A DNA stretch of 64,000 nt, taken from positions 1,762,001-1,826,000 of the forward strand of contig NC_010556.1 of assembly GCF_000019905.1 (NCBI RefSeq), read 5' to 3'. This DNA comes from Exiguobacterium artemiae 255-15 (GTDB taxonomy: Bacteria > Bacillota > Bacilli > Exiguobacteriales > Exiguobacteriaceae). Position 1 is the stretch's first letter. Each line of letters opens with the position of its first letter. A program made the position numbers and the translations under genes. Shown here in pieces: positions 1 to 8,476 of this stretch. The notes beneath the pieces were generated by a model. It ran no database searches. It was not told the origin of the DNA and worked only from the letters and a program-made list of their open reading frames with translations.

Positions 1-828
1 GTTCTCAAGAACGGTTTCAAGTTTTTCGCCCCGGCCGATCGCATTTCCGGCGCGCCAGTTCCGACTGTGGACCGATGTACAGGTCACGATTAAGTCGCCC
101 ATTCCCGTTAAACCGGTGAACGTCATCGGATTTGCACCGAACAATGTGCCTAGTCGGGCAATTTCGACCATCCCGCGGGTGATCAAGGCTGCTTTGGCAT
201 TATCACCGTACCCTAATCCATCAGCCATTCCGGCTGCTAAGGCAATGATGTTTTTGAACGCTCCGCCCAGTTCTGCTCCGATAATATCGGCGTTTAAATA
301 GACACGGAAGTTATCATTCGTAAACAATTCCTGTACTCGTCCTGCCTCTTCCATGTCAGTGGAAGCAACCGTTACGGTCGTCGGCTTACGTAATGCGACT
401 TCTTCCGCATGGGATGGACCGGTCAACACACAAATCGCCGAACGTTTGGAGGCATCGATTTCCTGCTCCATCAATTCTGACAACCGTAAGTGTGTTTTCG
501 GTTCAATCCCTTTTGAGGCATGAATCAGCACGACCGGTTCCGTCAACAATTCGTTTAATTGACGCGATACAGAACGAATCGCAGAAGAAGGCGTCACAAT
601 CAAGATATGGGATACCCCTTCGACAGCTTCGCTTAAAACAGTAGTTGCCCGAAGTGATTCCGGCAACGTCACACCTGGTAAGAACTGCGTATTTTCATGA
701 TTTTGATTAATGGCATCAACATTTTTTTGATCCCGACCATAAAGAATGACCTCATGACCGTTATCGGCTAAAACGAGCGAGAGTGCGGTTCCCCAACTCC
801 CGGCTCCAATGACTGCAATTTTTTTCAT
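1..828 (-). CDS. gpsA: Glycerol-3-phosphate dehydrogenase [NAD(P)+], 3' end cut by window edge
   Basis: Reduces dihydroxyacetone phosphate to sn-glycerol 3-phosphate in the cytosol, supplying the backbone for phospholipids and teichoic acid. The N-terminus reads [16 protein letters not shown], the dinucleotide-binding GxGxxG motif of GpsA. The frame stays open for 276 codons to the left edge, against about 335-345 for the family, so the C-terminus is missing. Two adjacent ATGs (831 and 828) follow an AAGGTGA ribosome-binding site; I chose 828 for its spacing. It lies 17 bases downstream of der, in the same order as in Bacillus. Confidence 0.95.
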   Translation of the reverse strand, partial: MKKIAVIGAGSWGTALSLVLADNGHEVILYGRDQKNVDAINQNHENTQFLPGVTLPESLRATTVLSEAVEGVSHILIVTPSSAIRSVSRQLNELLTEPVVLIHASKGIEPKTHLRLSELMEQEIDASKRSAICVLTGPSHAEEVALRKPTTVTVASTDMEEAGRVQELFTNDNFRVYLNADIIGAELGGAFKNIIALAAGMADGLGYGDNAKAALITRGMVEIARLGTLFGANPMTFTGLTGMGDLIVTCTSVHSRNWRAGNAIGRGEKLETVLEN

Positions 829-845
829 CATGATTCACCTTGTCC

Positions 846-2156
846 TTATTGTTTTTGACGTGCCAGAATCCGAATCGGTGTTCCTGTAAAATCAAAGGCT
901 TCACGAATCCGGTTATCCAGATAACGTTTGTATGAGAAGTGTAACAATTCCGGATCATTGACGAATAAAACGAATGTCGGCGGACGGGAAGCGACCTGTG
1001 TTGCATAGTTGATCCGCAGACGAACCCCTTTATCCGTTGGTGCAGGATTCATCGCTACAGCGTCTACGATGACATCATTCAAGACACTTGTCTGAATACG
1101 TTGGGCATGGCTCTTCGCTGCTTGTTTGATGACAGGAAGTAACGTTTGTAAACGACGTTTTGTTTTCGCAGAGACGAAAACGATTGGGGCATAATCAAGG
1201 AACCGGAATTCTTCGCGAATTTCCTCTTCCATTTTTTTCATTGTTTTATCGTCTTTTTCAACGGCATCCCATTTGTTGACGACGATGACGATGGCACGGC
1301 CTGCTTCATGGGCATAACCGGCGACTTTCTTATCTTGTTCGATGATTCCTTCTTCACCATCTAATACGACACAGACGACATCTGCCCGTTCGATGGCTTT
1401 TTGTGCACGCATAACACTGAATCGTTCTGTTGATTCATAGACTTTTCCGCGTTTACGCATACCGGCTGTATCGATGATGACATATTCCTGCTCATCCCGT
1501 GAGAACGGTGTATCAATCGCATCGCGTGTCGTACCAGCGATACTCGAAACGATGACACGTTCTTCACCGAGAATCGAATTCGTCATGCTTGATTTTCCGA
1601 CGTTCGGACGTCCGACTAAAGCAAATTTAATCGTATCCTCATCGTACTCGATATCTTCTTTATCCGGTGCCAGTTCAAGCACGCGGTCGAGCATATCTCC
1701 GAGTCCTAAACCGTGTGTACCGGAAATCGGATATAAATCACCGAATCCGAGCGAATAAAATTCATACATTAAATCGCGCATTTCAAAATTGTCCACTTTG
1801 TTAACAGCGACGACAACCGGTTTATTTGAACGGAATAACATGTTCGCCACTTCTTCATCCGCTGCCGTAATCCCTTCACGGCCGTTGACCATAAAGATAA
1901 TGACGTCCGCTTCATCAATGGCGAGCTCCGCCTGATGACGCATCATTTGAAGTAAGGGCTCATCCCCGACTTCGATTCCACCTGTATCAATCAAATGAAA
2001 ATGACGATTCAGCCATTCTCCAGTTCCGTATATACGGTCGCGGGTAACACCTGGCTTGTCTTCTACGATCGAAACCCGATCTCCAATCACCCGGTTAAAA
2101 ATCGTCGACTTTCCGATATTTGGGCGACCTACGATCGCCACTACTGGAATTGCCAT
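846..2156 (-). CDS. der: Ribosome biogenesis GTPase Der (EngA)
   Basis: Double GTPase needed for maturation of the 50S ribosomal subunit. The 436-residue protein has the typical tandem layout: a first G domain with P-loop GRPNIGKST near residues 9-17 and NKVD near 118, a second G domain with GRPNVGKSS near residues 180-188 and NKWD, then a C-terminal KH-like domain. Length matches the family. The start follows AAGGTG five bases upstream. It is read after the terminator of the S1-like gene, from its own extended -10 promoter, and is followed by gpsA. Confidence 0.98.
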   Translation of the reverse strand: MAIPVVAIVGRPNIGKSTIFNRVIGDRVSIVEDKPGVTRDRIYGTGEWLNRHFHLIDTGGIEVGDEPLLQMMRHQAELAIDEADVIIFMVNGREGITAADEEVANMLFRSNKPVVVAVNKVDNFEMRDLMYEFYSLGFGDLYPISGTHGLGLGDMLDRVLELAPDKEDIEYDEDTIKFALVGRPNVGKSSMTNSILGEERVIVSSIAGTTRDAIDTPFSRDEQEYVIIDTAGMRKRGKVYESTERFSVMRAQKAIERADVVCVVLDGEEGIIEQDKKVAGYAHEAGRAIVIVVNKWDAVEKDDKTMKKMEEEIREEFRFLDYAPIVFVSAKTKRRLQTLLPVIKQAAKSHAQRIQTSVLNDVIVDAVAMNPAPTDKGVRLRINYATQVASRPPTFVLFVNDPELLHFSYKRYLDNRIREAFDFTGTPIRILARQKQ

Positions 2157-2197
2157 CCCAACACCTTCTTTCTCTTCTCTCGCTTCATAGCCGTTCT

Positions 2198-2206
2198 ATT
2201 GTACCA
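2198..2206 (-). promoter_or_regulatory. Extended -10 promoter for der-gpsA
   Basis: On the minus strand TGG is followed by TACAAT, an extended -10 element, about 45 bases before the der start and just after the terminator of the upstream gene. No good -35 box is visible. Confidence 0.5.
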
Positions 2207-2241
2207 AATGAAGCGGTTTTATACCATATCTATCGGAACAT

Positions 2242-2273
2242 AAAAAAAGTGAACACGTTTCGTGTTCACTTTT
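2242..2273 (-). terminator. Rho-independent terminator after the S1-like gene
   Basis: Minus-strand hairpin AAAAGTGAACACG / CGTGTTCACTTTT with a three-base loop, running directly into a T tract. It separates the S1-like gene from der. Confidence 0.85.
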
Positions 2274-2279
2274 ACTGCC

Positions 2280-3413
2280 TTATTCTTTTGTATCCGATTC
2301 CTTCTCAGAAAGATCGGCTACCGAAAATCCTTCGTTTTGATCCGTGTACTGAGAGTAGTCATCATTCGACGAATCTTCCTGTTCAAGCACACGTGTCGAT
2401 AAGGAAATCTTATGTTCCGCGAGATGAACCTCGAGAACTTTTGCTTCAATTTCCTGACCTTCTTCAAGCACTTCGGACGGCGAGCCGATATGGCGGTTGG
2501 CAATTTGCGAAATATGAAGTAATCCTTCGACCTGAGGTGCCAACTCAACGAAAGCACCAAATTGAACGATCCGGCGGACACGTCCTTTGACGATGTCTCC
2601 CGCTTCAATTTTGCCTTCCATCTGTTGCCATGGACCCGGTTGCGTTTCTTTGATCGAGAGTTTGACTTTTTCCGTGTCCCGATCAACACCTAGGACCTTC
2701 ACTTCAACTTTTTGTCCTTCCGTCACGATATCCGACGGACGTTCCACGCGGTGATGTGCCATTTCTGAAATGTGAACCAACCCGTCAACACCGCCGATGT
2801 CAACGAATGCTCCGAAGTCCGTCAGACGTTGGACGGTTCCTTCTAGAACCTGTCCGACTTCAAGATGTTCCAGTGTCTCTTTTTTCTTTGCATTCAGTTC
2901 GCCTTCGACAACGGCTTTATGCGAAAGAATGACACGATTTTTTTCTTGATCCAGTTCGACGACTTTAACGGCAATCGTCCGACCGATATAATCCGAAAAG
3001 TCTTCCACGTAGTGGCGTTCGACAAGCGAAGCAGGAATGAATCCGCGGACACCAATATCGACGACCAGTCCGCCTTTGACAATATCTTTCACAACGACTT
3101 CAAAAATTTCACCCGATGCGTATTTCGCCTCAACTTTTTCCCATGCCTGTAAGGCATCGACTTCACGTTTGGAAACGACTACTTCTTCATCTGTAATTTT
3201 CTTGACCTTTACTTGTAGTTCATCACCGACTTTGAGTGCACCTTGAATGTCATCCAGATGGAGACTCGATACTTCGCTAATCGGCAGGATTGCTTCTGTC
3301 TTATATCCGATATCAATGAGTGCTTGCTTGTCTTCAATCTTCACGACCGTTCCGGTTACTACCTGGTCCCGATGAATTTCAAAATCAGGCATATCTTTCA
3401 TTTCTTCGACCAT
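2280..3413 (-). CDS. ypfD: S1-domain RNA-binding protein (30S ribosomal protein S1 homolog, YpfD-like)
   Basis: RNA-binding protein made of four S1 (OB-fold) repeats, at about residues 14-80, 100-165, 186-254 and 271-340, followed by an acidic low-complexity tail. At 377 residues it matches the four-repeat Firmicute S1 homolog (YpfD in B. subtilis) rather than the six-repeat E. coli RpsA. The start lies ten bases after AGGAGG. A perfect 18-base inverted repeat occurs just upstream of the ribosome-binding site. Whether it is a true ribosomal protein or an accessory RNA-binding factor cannot be told from sequence. Confidence 0.93.
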   Translation of the reverse strand: MVEEMKDMPDFEIHRDQVVTGTVVKIEDKQALIDIGYKTEAILPISEVSSLHLDDIQGALKVGDELQVKVKKITDEEVVVSKREVDALQAWEKVEAKYASGEIFEVVVKDIVKGGLVVDIGVRGFIPASLVERHYVEDFSDYIGRTIAVKVVELDQEKNRVILSHKAVVEGELNAKKKETLEHLEVGQVLEGTVQRLTDFGAFVDIGGVDGLVHISEMAHHRVERPSDIVTEGQKVEVKVLGVDRDTEKVKLSIKETQPGPWQQMEGKIEAGDIVKGRVRRIVQFGAFVELAPQVEGLLHISQIANRHIGSPSEVLEEGQEIEAKVLEVHLAEHKISLSTRVLEQEDSSNDDYSQYTDQNEGFSVADLSEKESDTKE

Positions 3414-3444
3414 TCCAACACAACCTCCTCACGATGAGTACAAG

Positions 3445-3462
3445 AAACGTATGAATACGTTT
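3445..3462. promoter_or_regulatory. Perfect inverted repeat in the leader of the S1-like gene
   Basis: AAACGTAT-GA-ATACGTTT, two perfect 8-base arms, ends 15 bases before the AGGAGG of the S1-like gene. It could be a DNA operator or an RNA stem with a UUCA loop. No known regulator is recognised. Confidence 0.55.
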
Positions 3463-3506
3463 AACCTTCTTCTAACTTCTTACAATTCTGACTATTTGTC
3501 AAGGCA

Positions 3507-4106
3507 TTACGCGTGATTGAAGTAGACGGTTTTAACTTCTTCCAAAATCCGTTCGGAAATTGCCTTTGCCGCTCCCCGTTGATCTCTTAAATCCGAAATA
3601 TCAACCGGTTTTCCAATGGCAACACGCATCCGGCGGAACGGACGGTAATCGCCGATGATGGCGATCGGTAAGATTTGGGCCGGCGAACGTAAAGCAAAGA
3701 ATCCGACGCCGGGTTGAGCAGATGTAAACTCGCCGGGAGCCGACCGCGTTCCTTCCGGGAAAATTCCGACCGTTTCATCCGAATTCAGCAATTCAATCGT
3801 CCGCTTCAACGCTTGGCGATCGCCTTGTCCGCGACCGACCGGATACGTTCCGGCTGAAATCATGATTTGTTTGAGAACCGGAATGTTGAACAATTCCTCT
3901 TTCGCCATGTAGCGGACAGAGCGACTTGTCGGAATGGCACTGACCAAGAACACCGGATCCCAGTTGGAACTGTGATTGGCACAGACTAAAAGCGATCCGT
4001 CCGACGGAATATTTTCCTTACCTGTCACCTTTAAACGAAACACCGTTTTGGCAATGATCAGAACGATGAATCGTGCAAGCCGATAGACAAATTCGTTTCG
4101 TTTCAT
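3507..4106 (-). CDS. plsC: 1-acyl-sn-glycerol-3-phosphate acyltransferase
   Basis: Transfers a second acyl chain to lysophosphatidic acid, giving phosphatidic acid at the inner membrane face. The acyltransferase HX4D motif is present as NHSSNWDP (H45, D50), and FPEGTRS near residues 114-120 binds the glycerol phosphate. A hydrophobic N-terminal stretch (about 10-22) probably anchors it. The 199-residue length is normal. Its ATG overlaps the cmk stop codon (ATGA), so translation of the two is probably coupled. It is functionally linked to gpsA in this neighbourhood. Confidence 0.93.
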   Translation of the reverse strand: MKRNEFVYRLARFIVLIIAKTVFRLKVTGKENIPSDGSLLVCANHSSNWDPVFLVSAIPTSRSVRYMAKEELFNIPVLKQIMISAGTYPVGRGQGDRQALKRTIELLNSDETVGIFPEGTRSAPGEFTSAQPGVGFFALRSPAQILPIAIIGDYRPFRRMRVAIGKPVDISDLRDQRGAAKAISERILEEVKTVYFNHA

Positions 4107-4774
4107 TTTAAGGCACCCTCTGCCAGTTCAGTCAGTCGCGCAACGACTTGATCAATGTTCAGTTCTGTCGTATCGAGATAAATCGCATCATCTGCCTGTT
4201 TGAGCGGTGAGACCGTTCGTTCACTGTCCCGCTTGTCGCGCAACGCGATTTCATCCTGTAATCCCTTTAAATCGCTGTCCATTCCACGGGCAATGTTCTC
4301 CCGGTGACGGCGGCTGGCCCGTTCTTCGACCGATGCCGTCAAAAAGACCTTCAGCTCGGCTTCCGGCAAGACGACCGTCCCAATGTCACGTCCATCCATG
4401 ACGATGCCTCCCCGTTCCGCCAGTTTACGTTGTGCGATGACCAGTGCTGACCGGACTTCTGCTTGGCGGGCGACAAATGAAACATTGTTCGTGACTTCAT
4501 TTGTCCGAATCGCATCCGTCACTTCCCGTTCTCCGATGAACACACGTTGTCCCTGTTCGCCCGGCGTCAGTCGGATATCAAGTGATTTCATCAATTCTCC
4601 AAGAACCGGTCCGTTCTCTAAATCAAGTCCTTGTTCCAATGCAGCCAGTGTGACCGCACGATACATGGCTCCCGTATCGATATAAACATAATCAAGATGT
4701 GATGCTAACTGTTTGGCAATCGTACTTTTCCCGGCACCTGCAGGTCCGTCTAAGGCAATTTGAATCTTCTTCAT
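4103..4774 (-). CDS. cmk: (d)CMP kinase
   Basis: Phosphorylates CMP and dCMP with ATP in pyrimidine salvage and turnover. The P-loop GPAGAGKST (residues 10-18) and the DGRDIGTVV substrate motif are clear, and the length of 223 residues fits. I start at the ATG of MKKIQIALDGP, which aligns with the family N-terminus. A longer reading from an upstream TTG adds ten residues that resemble nothing in the family. AAGGA lies 12 bases before the ATG, a rather long spacing. The stop overlaps plsC. Confidence 0.95.
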   Translation of the reverse strand: MKKIQIALDGPAGAGKSTIAKQLASHLDYVYIDTGAMYRAVTLAALEQGLDLENGPVLGELMKSLDIRLTPGEQGQRVFIGEREVTDAIRTNEVTNNVSFVARQAEVRSALVIAQRKLAERGGIVMDGRDIGTVVLPEAELKVFLTASVEERASRRHRENIARGMDSDLKGLQDEIALRDKRDSERTVSPLKQADDAIYLDTTELNIDQVVARLTELAEGALK

Positions 4775-4851
4775 GAGTGACTTCGTTCCTTCCATCTTCA
4801 CCAACTTAAGTGGTGTATAGTATCGACCGTTATCATAGCAAAAAAATACGC

Positions 4852-5508
4852 TTACGTGAATGGGTTCGTTCCACGCCGTGAGTTTTTCATTTGCGCTTGG
4901 TAACAGTGCCGTAAGACTAGTTCCCGACTCCGGTCATTGATCCGGGTAAATTGAAAGGCCAGTTCATACCGCGTCTCTCGCGGGTCAACACGAACAAGTT
5001 CTGCCAATACATCAACCGTATGTGTCACACCGTCTCCCGTCGGCAGTATGAAGGTTAATTCGAGCTCATCCTTTACTTCGATCGGAATTTGATTTGCCAA
5101 TACTAAAATACCGCCTGCCGATAAATCGAGCGTGACGGAAGTGAACGGTTCAAACGCTGTTTTGTGCGGGTGAACTGCTACATCCAACAATTGAGGCACC
5201 CGGACGAACTGCCGGCGCTGAACACGCTGGATCATTTCTTCCTTCGGCCGGCGTAACGCATACCGCTGACCTCTTAACGGATCATTTTGACGTTCGACGA
5301 CTTCGGTCTCAAATCCATACAGCTTTCCTTTTTCCTTAAAAAAATAAAATCCAACTTGTTCCTGATCCGATAAAATAAAGGTTTTTAACGTCGAAACTTC
5401 ACTCGGTGCTTCGATCCAGATTAACCGGTTGGTCACGGCCGTCACTTTCGTCCGTCCTTGACGGTCCTCTTGGTTAGCCAACATGACTAAATCTCCAGTT
5501 TCTATCAT
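4852..5508 (-). CDS. motI: c-di-GMP receptor of the YcgR/PilZ family, flagellar brake MotI (YpfA)
   Basis: Two-domain PilZ protein of 218 residues: an N-terminal YcgR-like beta domain (about 1-90) and a C-terminal PilZ domain. The c-di-GMP signature is complete: RRQFVR at 98-103 gives the RxxxR arm and DLSAGG at 128-133 the DxSxxG motif. In B. subtilis the ortholog at this locus, next to cmk, binds c-di-GMP and disengages the flagellar stator MotA. The ATG follows GGGAGAG. It lies 25 bases downstream of prsW, so the two are likely co-transcribed. The flagellar and chemotaxis cluster at the other end of the window is its logical target. Confidence 0.9.
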   Translation of the reverse strand: MIETGDLVMLANQEDRQGRTKVTAVTNRLIWIEAPSEVSTLKTFILSDQEQVGFYFFKEKGKLYGFETEVVERQNDPLRGQRYALRRPKEEMIQRVQRRQFVRVPQLLDVAVHPHKTAFEPFTSVTLDLSAGGILVLANQIPIEVKDELELTFILPTGDGVTHTVDVLAELVRVDPRETRYELAFQFTRINDRSRELVLRHCYQAQMKNSRRGTNPFT

Positions 5509-5533
5509 CTTACTCTCTCCCAGCCCATTCTAT

Positions 5534-6193
5534 TCAGTTACTTTTTCTGTTGTGTCGTTGGTTCAAGCGATTGGCGCTTCGAATTTGATACAGGCCGACA
5601 ATCCATAATCCGATCATAAATAAAATCGGCACAACCGATATACCACCATTTTCCAATATTAACAAATTAAAGATGGTGTGTACAATCATCGGAACGAAAA
5701 TTGATAAGGCGAGCCAACGATACGGATGCGTCGAGAACTTGGCTTTTCCCATAAAAAATCCCATGATGACTGCAAATAAAGCATGCCCTGAGACCGGTAA
5801 CAAGGCACGGAAAACCATATGTTCAACCGTCCCGTTGACCATTAAATATAAAATATTTTCCAGTGTCGCAAATCCTAAGGAACAAGCGACGGCATAAATG
5901 ATTCCGTCATAATAATCATTAAACCGTTGGTGAATATACACGGTATAAAAGACAACAAACCATTTTGCAAACTCTTCCGTCACGGCCGAACGAACCAATT
6001 GAATCGATTCGAGTCCACCAAATTCACTTTGGATGATGTATTCAACGAACATTAAAGGAAAAACAAGAAGTATCCCGAAAATAAAACTACGTAGGATATA
6101 GCCTACGGGTTCTGACTCGTGTTCGTGGCGTAAATAAAAATATGTCAGCAATGCAATTCCTGGGGCAATTCCTGAGAAAACGATTGGTAACAC
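5534..6193 (-). CDS. prsW: PrsW family intramembrane metalloprotease
   Basis: Polytopic membrane protease of 219 residues with about seven hydrophobic helices. In B. subtilis PrsW makes the first cut in the anti-sigma factor RsiW. The family motifs are visible: EEFAK at residues 73-77 with the paired glutamates, SGHALFA in the middle and HTIFN near the end. It starts with GTG five bases after GGAGGAG. In Bacillus sleB and ypeB (germination genes) separate prsW from motI; here they are absent. No rsiW lies nearby, so the substrate is unknown. Confidence 0.88.
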   Translation of the reverse strand: MLPIVFSGIAPGIALLTYFYLRHEHESEPVGYILRSFIFGILLVFPLMFVEYIIQSEFGGLESIQLVRSAVTEEFAKWFVVFYTVYIHQRFNDYYDGIIYAVACSLGFATLENILYLMVNGTVEHMVFRALLPVSGHALFAVIMGFFMGKAKFSTHPYRWLALSIFVPMIVHTIFNLLILENGGISVVPILFMIGLWIVGLYQIRSANRLNQRHNRKSN

Positions 6194-6256
6194 GTCTCCT
6201 CCCCCTTCCTATTCTCTTAGAATAAAGGTTTCTCACGGAAAAGAAAACCGCACCCA

Positions 6257-6284
6257 TTGTTTCTCTTGAAAAAAAGGGTACAAT
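6257..6284 (+). promoter_or_regulatory. Sigma-A promoter of ansA
   Basis: TTGTTT, a 16-base gap, then TACAAT. Transcription should begin near 6291, giving a leader of about 55 bases before ansA that contains a short upstream ORF. Confidence 0.65.
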
Positions 6285-6294
6285 GTTAATGAAA

Positions 6295-6345
6295 ATGACC
6301 GGAAAGAAGGTGAAGGTTGTTCGTTATCCGACGACAACTGTTTAA
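6295..6345 (+). CDS. Possible 16-codon leader peptide overlapping the ansA start
   Basis: An ATG reading frame of 16 codons (MTGKKVKVVRYPTTTV) ends in TAA that overlaps the ansA start as TAATG. ansA has no purine-rich site at normal distance, while GGAAAGAAGG lies inside this mini-ORF, and a second in-frame start (GTG, 6310) follows it. This arrangement suggests translational coupling. Expression is unproven and the 5' end of the mRNA would lie only a few bases before the ATG. Confidence 0.3.
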   Translation: MTGKKVKVVRYPTTTV

Positions 6346-7313
6346 TGAAAAAATTACTTTTGATTCATACCGGAGGCACCATCGCGATGGCGCAAAATCA
6401 TTCCGGTCACGTTTTACCGAATGAGATCAATCCTCTGGACGCCTCGTTGCCACGTGCGACCGATATCGCCGACATTACGACGCGTCACTTCTCGAACCTG
6501 CCGTCTCCACACATCACACCGGAAATCATGTTGCGGCTGGCTCATTTCATTAAAGAGGAGTTACAGACCGGTGGATATGACGGAGTCGTCATCACGCACG
6601 GCACAGATACATTGGAAGAAACCGCTTATTTTCTTCAGCTCACAATCGGAGCTCCTATCCCAATCGTCTTGACCGGTGCCATGCGTTCGTCTAACGAAGT
6701 CGGATCAGACGGTGAATTTAATTTGATTACCGCCTTACGGGTTGCCGTCAGTGCGGCTGCTCAAGACAAAGGCGTCCTCGTCGTCTTTAACGGAGAAATC
6801 CACTCGGCGTTTAATGTCACGAAAACCCATACTTCTTCAGTCGATACGTTCAAATCCGTCCATTTTGGAAATTTAGGGATGGTCACAAAAGATCACGTGT
6901 ACTTATTTAATACTCCGCTTCTTAAACCGACTCATATGGTGACACAATTGAGTAAACGTGTCGCTGTCTTGAAAGTCTATGCCGGGATGGAACCGGACTT
7001 ACTGCTTGCGATCAGCGAACTCGGATACGACGGTCTAGTGCTCGAAGTTCTCGGTCAAGGAAACGTGCCGCCTAGCCTGGTCGATGCGATCCAGTCGTTA
7101 ACCGAACAGATGCCTGTCGTCATCGTCAGCCGTTGTTTTAACGGGATTGTCCAGGACGTATACGGCTATACGGGAGGCGGTCAACAGTTAAAAGAACTGG
7201 GCGTGATCTTCTCGAATGGATTGAATTCTCAAAAAGCACGGTTGAAGTTAATGATTGAACTTGAAATCGGTGCCAATCATCATGCTTTGGAAGAATCTTT
7301 CCGCGTCGAATAA
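6345..7313 (+). CDS. ansA: L-asparaginase
   Basis: Hydrolyses L-asparagine to aspartate and ammonia. The 322-residue protein shows both catalytic threonine motifs of the type I/II family: HTGGTIAM at residues 8-15 and THGTDTLEET in the next third. The second carries the Thr and Asp that bind substrate. No signal peptide is present, so it is probably the cytoplasmic form. The ATG lacks a proper ribosome-binding site, and in-frame sequence upstream contains no alternative start; a 16-codon ORF overlaps it. It is one of only two plus-strand genes here, divergent from prsW and convergent with ypdA. Confidence 0.93.
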   Translation: MKKLLLIHTGGTIAMAQNHSGHVLPNEINPLDASLPRATDIADITTRHFSNLPSPHITPEIMLRLAHFIKEELQTGGYDGVVITHGTDTLEETAYFLQLTIGAPIPIVLTGAMRSSNEVGSDGEFNLITALRVAVSAAAQDKGVLVVFNGEIHSAFNVTKTHTSSVDTFKSVHFGNLGMVTKDHVYLFNTPLLKPTHMVTQLSKRVAVLKVYAGMEPDLLLAISELGYDGLVLEVLGQGNVPPSLVDAIQSLTEQMPVVIVSRCFNGIVQDVYGYTGGGQQLKELGVIFSNGLNSQKARLKLMIELEIGANHHALEESFRVE

Positions 7314-7325
7314 AATTATGCAGGC

Positions 7326-7361
7326 AAAAGGGAGAGGCTTCCGTAGAGGCCTCTCCCTTTT
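7326..7361. terminator. Bidirectional terminator between ansA and ypdA
   Basis: AAAAGGGAGAGGC and GCCTCTCCCTTTT form a 13-base-pair stem with A and T tracts on both sides, placed between two convergent genes. Confidence 0.88.
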
Positions 7362-7373
7362 ATTGCTTATGAA

Positions 7374-8363
7374 TCACGGTCGAGCTGTTTCCGGTTTCAG
7401 GCGGTGTTTGAGACTGTCTGCAATCAACCCGCCGTGGAATCGTCCGTTTTCAATAAAGATTTTATTGGCATCATAACCAGCGGCCACGACACCGGCAATG
7501 TAGATTCCCGGAACGTTCGACTCCATTGTCGTTTCGTCAAATGCGGGAATCCCTGTTTCCGGATCGATTTCGATGCCCGCATCGGCGAAAAGACCGATGT
7601 CCGGTGTATATCCTGTCATCGCAAATATAAAATCTGCTTTGACAGCAGATTGTTCACTATGAACGGAATATCGCACTTCCGTATTTGTAATTTCATCAAT
7701 CGTCGCGTCAAACACCATCGTTACTTTTTCTGCCCGTACCAACGATTCGAAATTCGGCAGGACCCACGGTTTGATGGACGGACTATAGGATTCCCCGCGA
7801 TACAGCATCGTCACACGGGCGCCTGCCTTTTCGAGCTCGATGGCCGCATCGACACTCGAATTTTTTCCGCCGATGACGACGACATCCTGACCGTAAAACG
7901 GATGGCCTTCTTTAAAGTAATGGAAAACATGCGGTAAGTCTTCGCCCGGAATGTTCATCAGGTTCGGCAATCCGTAGTAACCGGTCGCCAGCACCACTGA
8001 TTTGGCCGTCCGCGTCACAACTTGCCCGTTCCGGAGCGATGTCACGTTAAACCCACCTTCAATACGTGCGACGTCTTGAACCGTCTCAAACGGTCGCACA
8101 GTGACCTCTTTTCGCCGCACGACTTCCCGGTAATAGACAAGGGCATCTTGCCGTTTCGGTTTTAATTCTTTATTGATGAAAGGCACACCGCCGATTTCTA
8201 ATTTTTCACTGCTTGAAAAAAATGTCTGGTGTGTCGGATACTGATAAATCGCTTCCACGATGTTTCCTTTTTCAATGACTTCGACAGTCAGTCCAAGGTC
8301 CTGCATTTCAATTGCCGCGGATAATCCGCAAGGTCCTGCGCCGATGACGATACAATCCAACAT
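7374..8363 (-). CDS. ypdA: YpdA family FAD-dependent NADPH reductase (putative bacillithiol disulfide reductase)
   Basis: Flavoprotein of the thioredoxin-reductase-like superfamily, 329 residues. The N-terminal FAD fold has GAGPCGLSAAIE (residues 8-19), and a second dinucleotide motif GGKNSSVDAAIE in the middle binds NADPH. There is no CxxC redox pair, as expected for YpdA/Bdr, which reduces bacillithiol disulfide in low-GC Gram-positives. The ATG has a GGAAGAGG site upstream. It sits directly downstream of gudB as in B. subtilis, but a terminator separates them. Confidence 0.9.
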   Translation of the reverse strand: MLDCIVIGAGPCGLSAAIEMQDLGLTVEVIEKGNIVEAIYQYPTHQTFFSSSEKLEIGGVPFINKELKPKRQDALVYYREVVRRKEVTVRPFETVQDVARIEGGFNVTSLRNGQVVTRTAKSVVLATGYYGLPNLMNIPGEDLPHVFHYFKEGHPFYGQDVVVIGGKNSSVDAAIELEKAGARVTMLYRGESYSPSIKPWVLPNFESLVRAEKVTMVFDATIDEITNTEVRYSVHSEQSAVKADFIFAMTGYTPDIGLFADAGIEIDPETGIPAFDETTMESNVPGIYIAGVVAAGYDANKIFIENGRFHGGLIADSLKHRLKPETARP

Positions 8364-8438
8364 ATCTCTTTCGCCTCTTCCACTTGCTTTTTTTTCATCT
8401 TAGCAAATCTTTCCCGTCGAAGAAAGAAATAACCATAC

Positions 8439-8468
8439 AAAAAAGCCCACTTCTAGACGAAGTGAGCT
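8439..8468 (-). terminator. Terminator after gudB
   Basis: Minus-strand stem AGCTCACTTC / GAAGTGGGCT with a five-base loop, followed by TTTTTT. Confidence 0.85.
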
Positions 8469-8476
8469 GACTGAGA

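Noticed and set aside
2120-2590. 156-codon plus-strand ORF across the der/S1 gap
   Set aside because: Crosses a terminator, a promoter and the ends of two real genes; not a credible gene.
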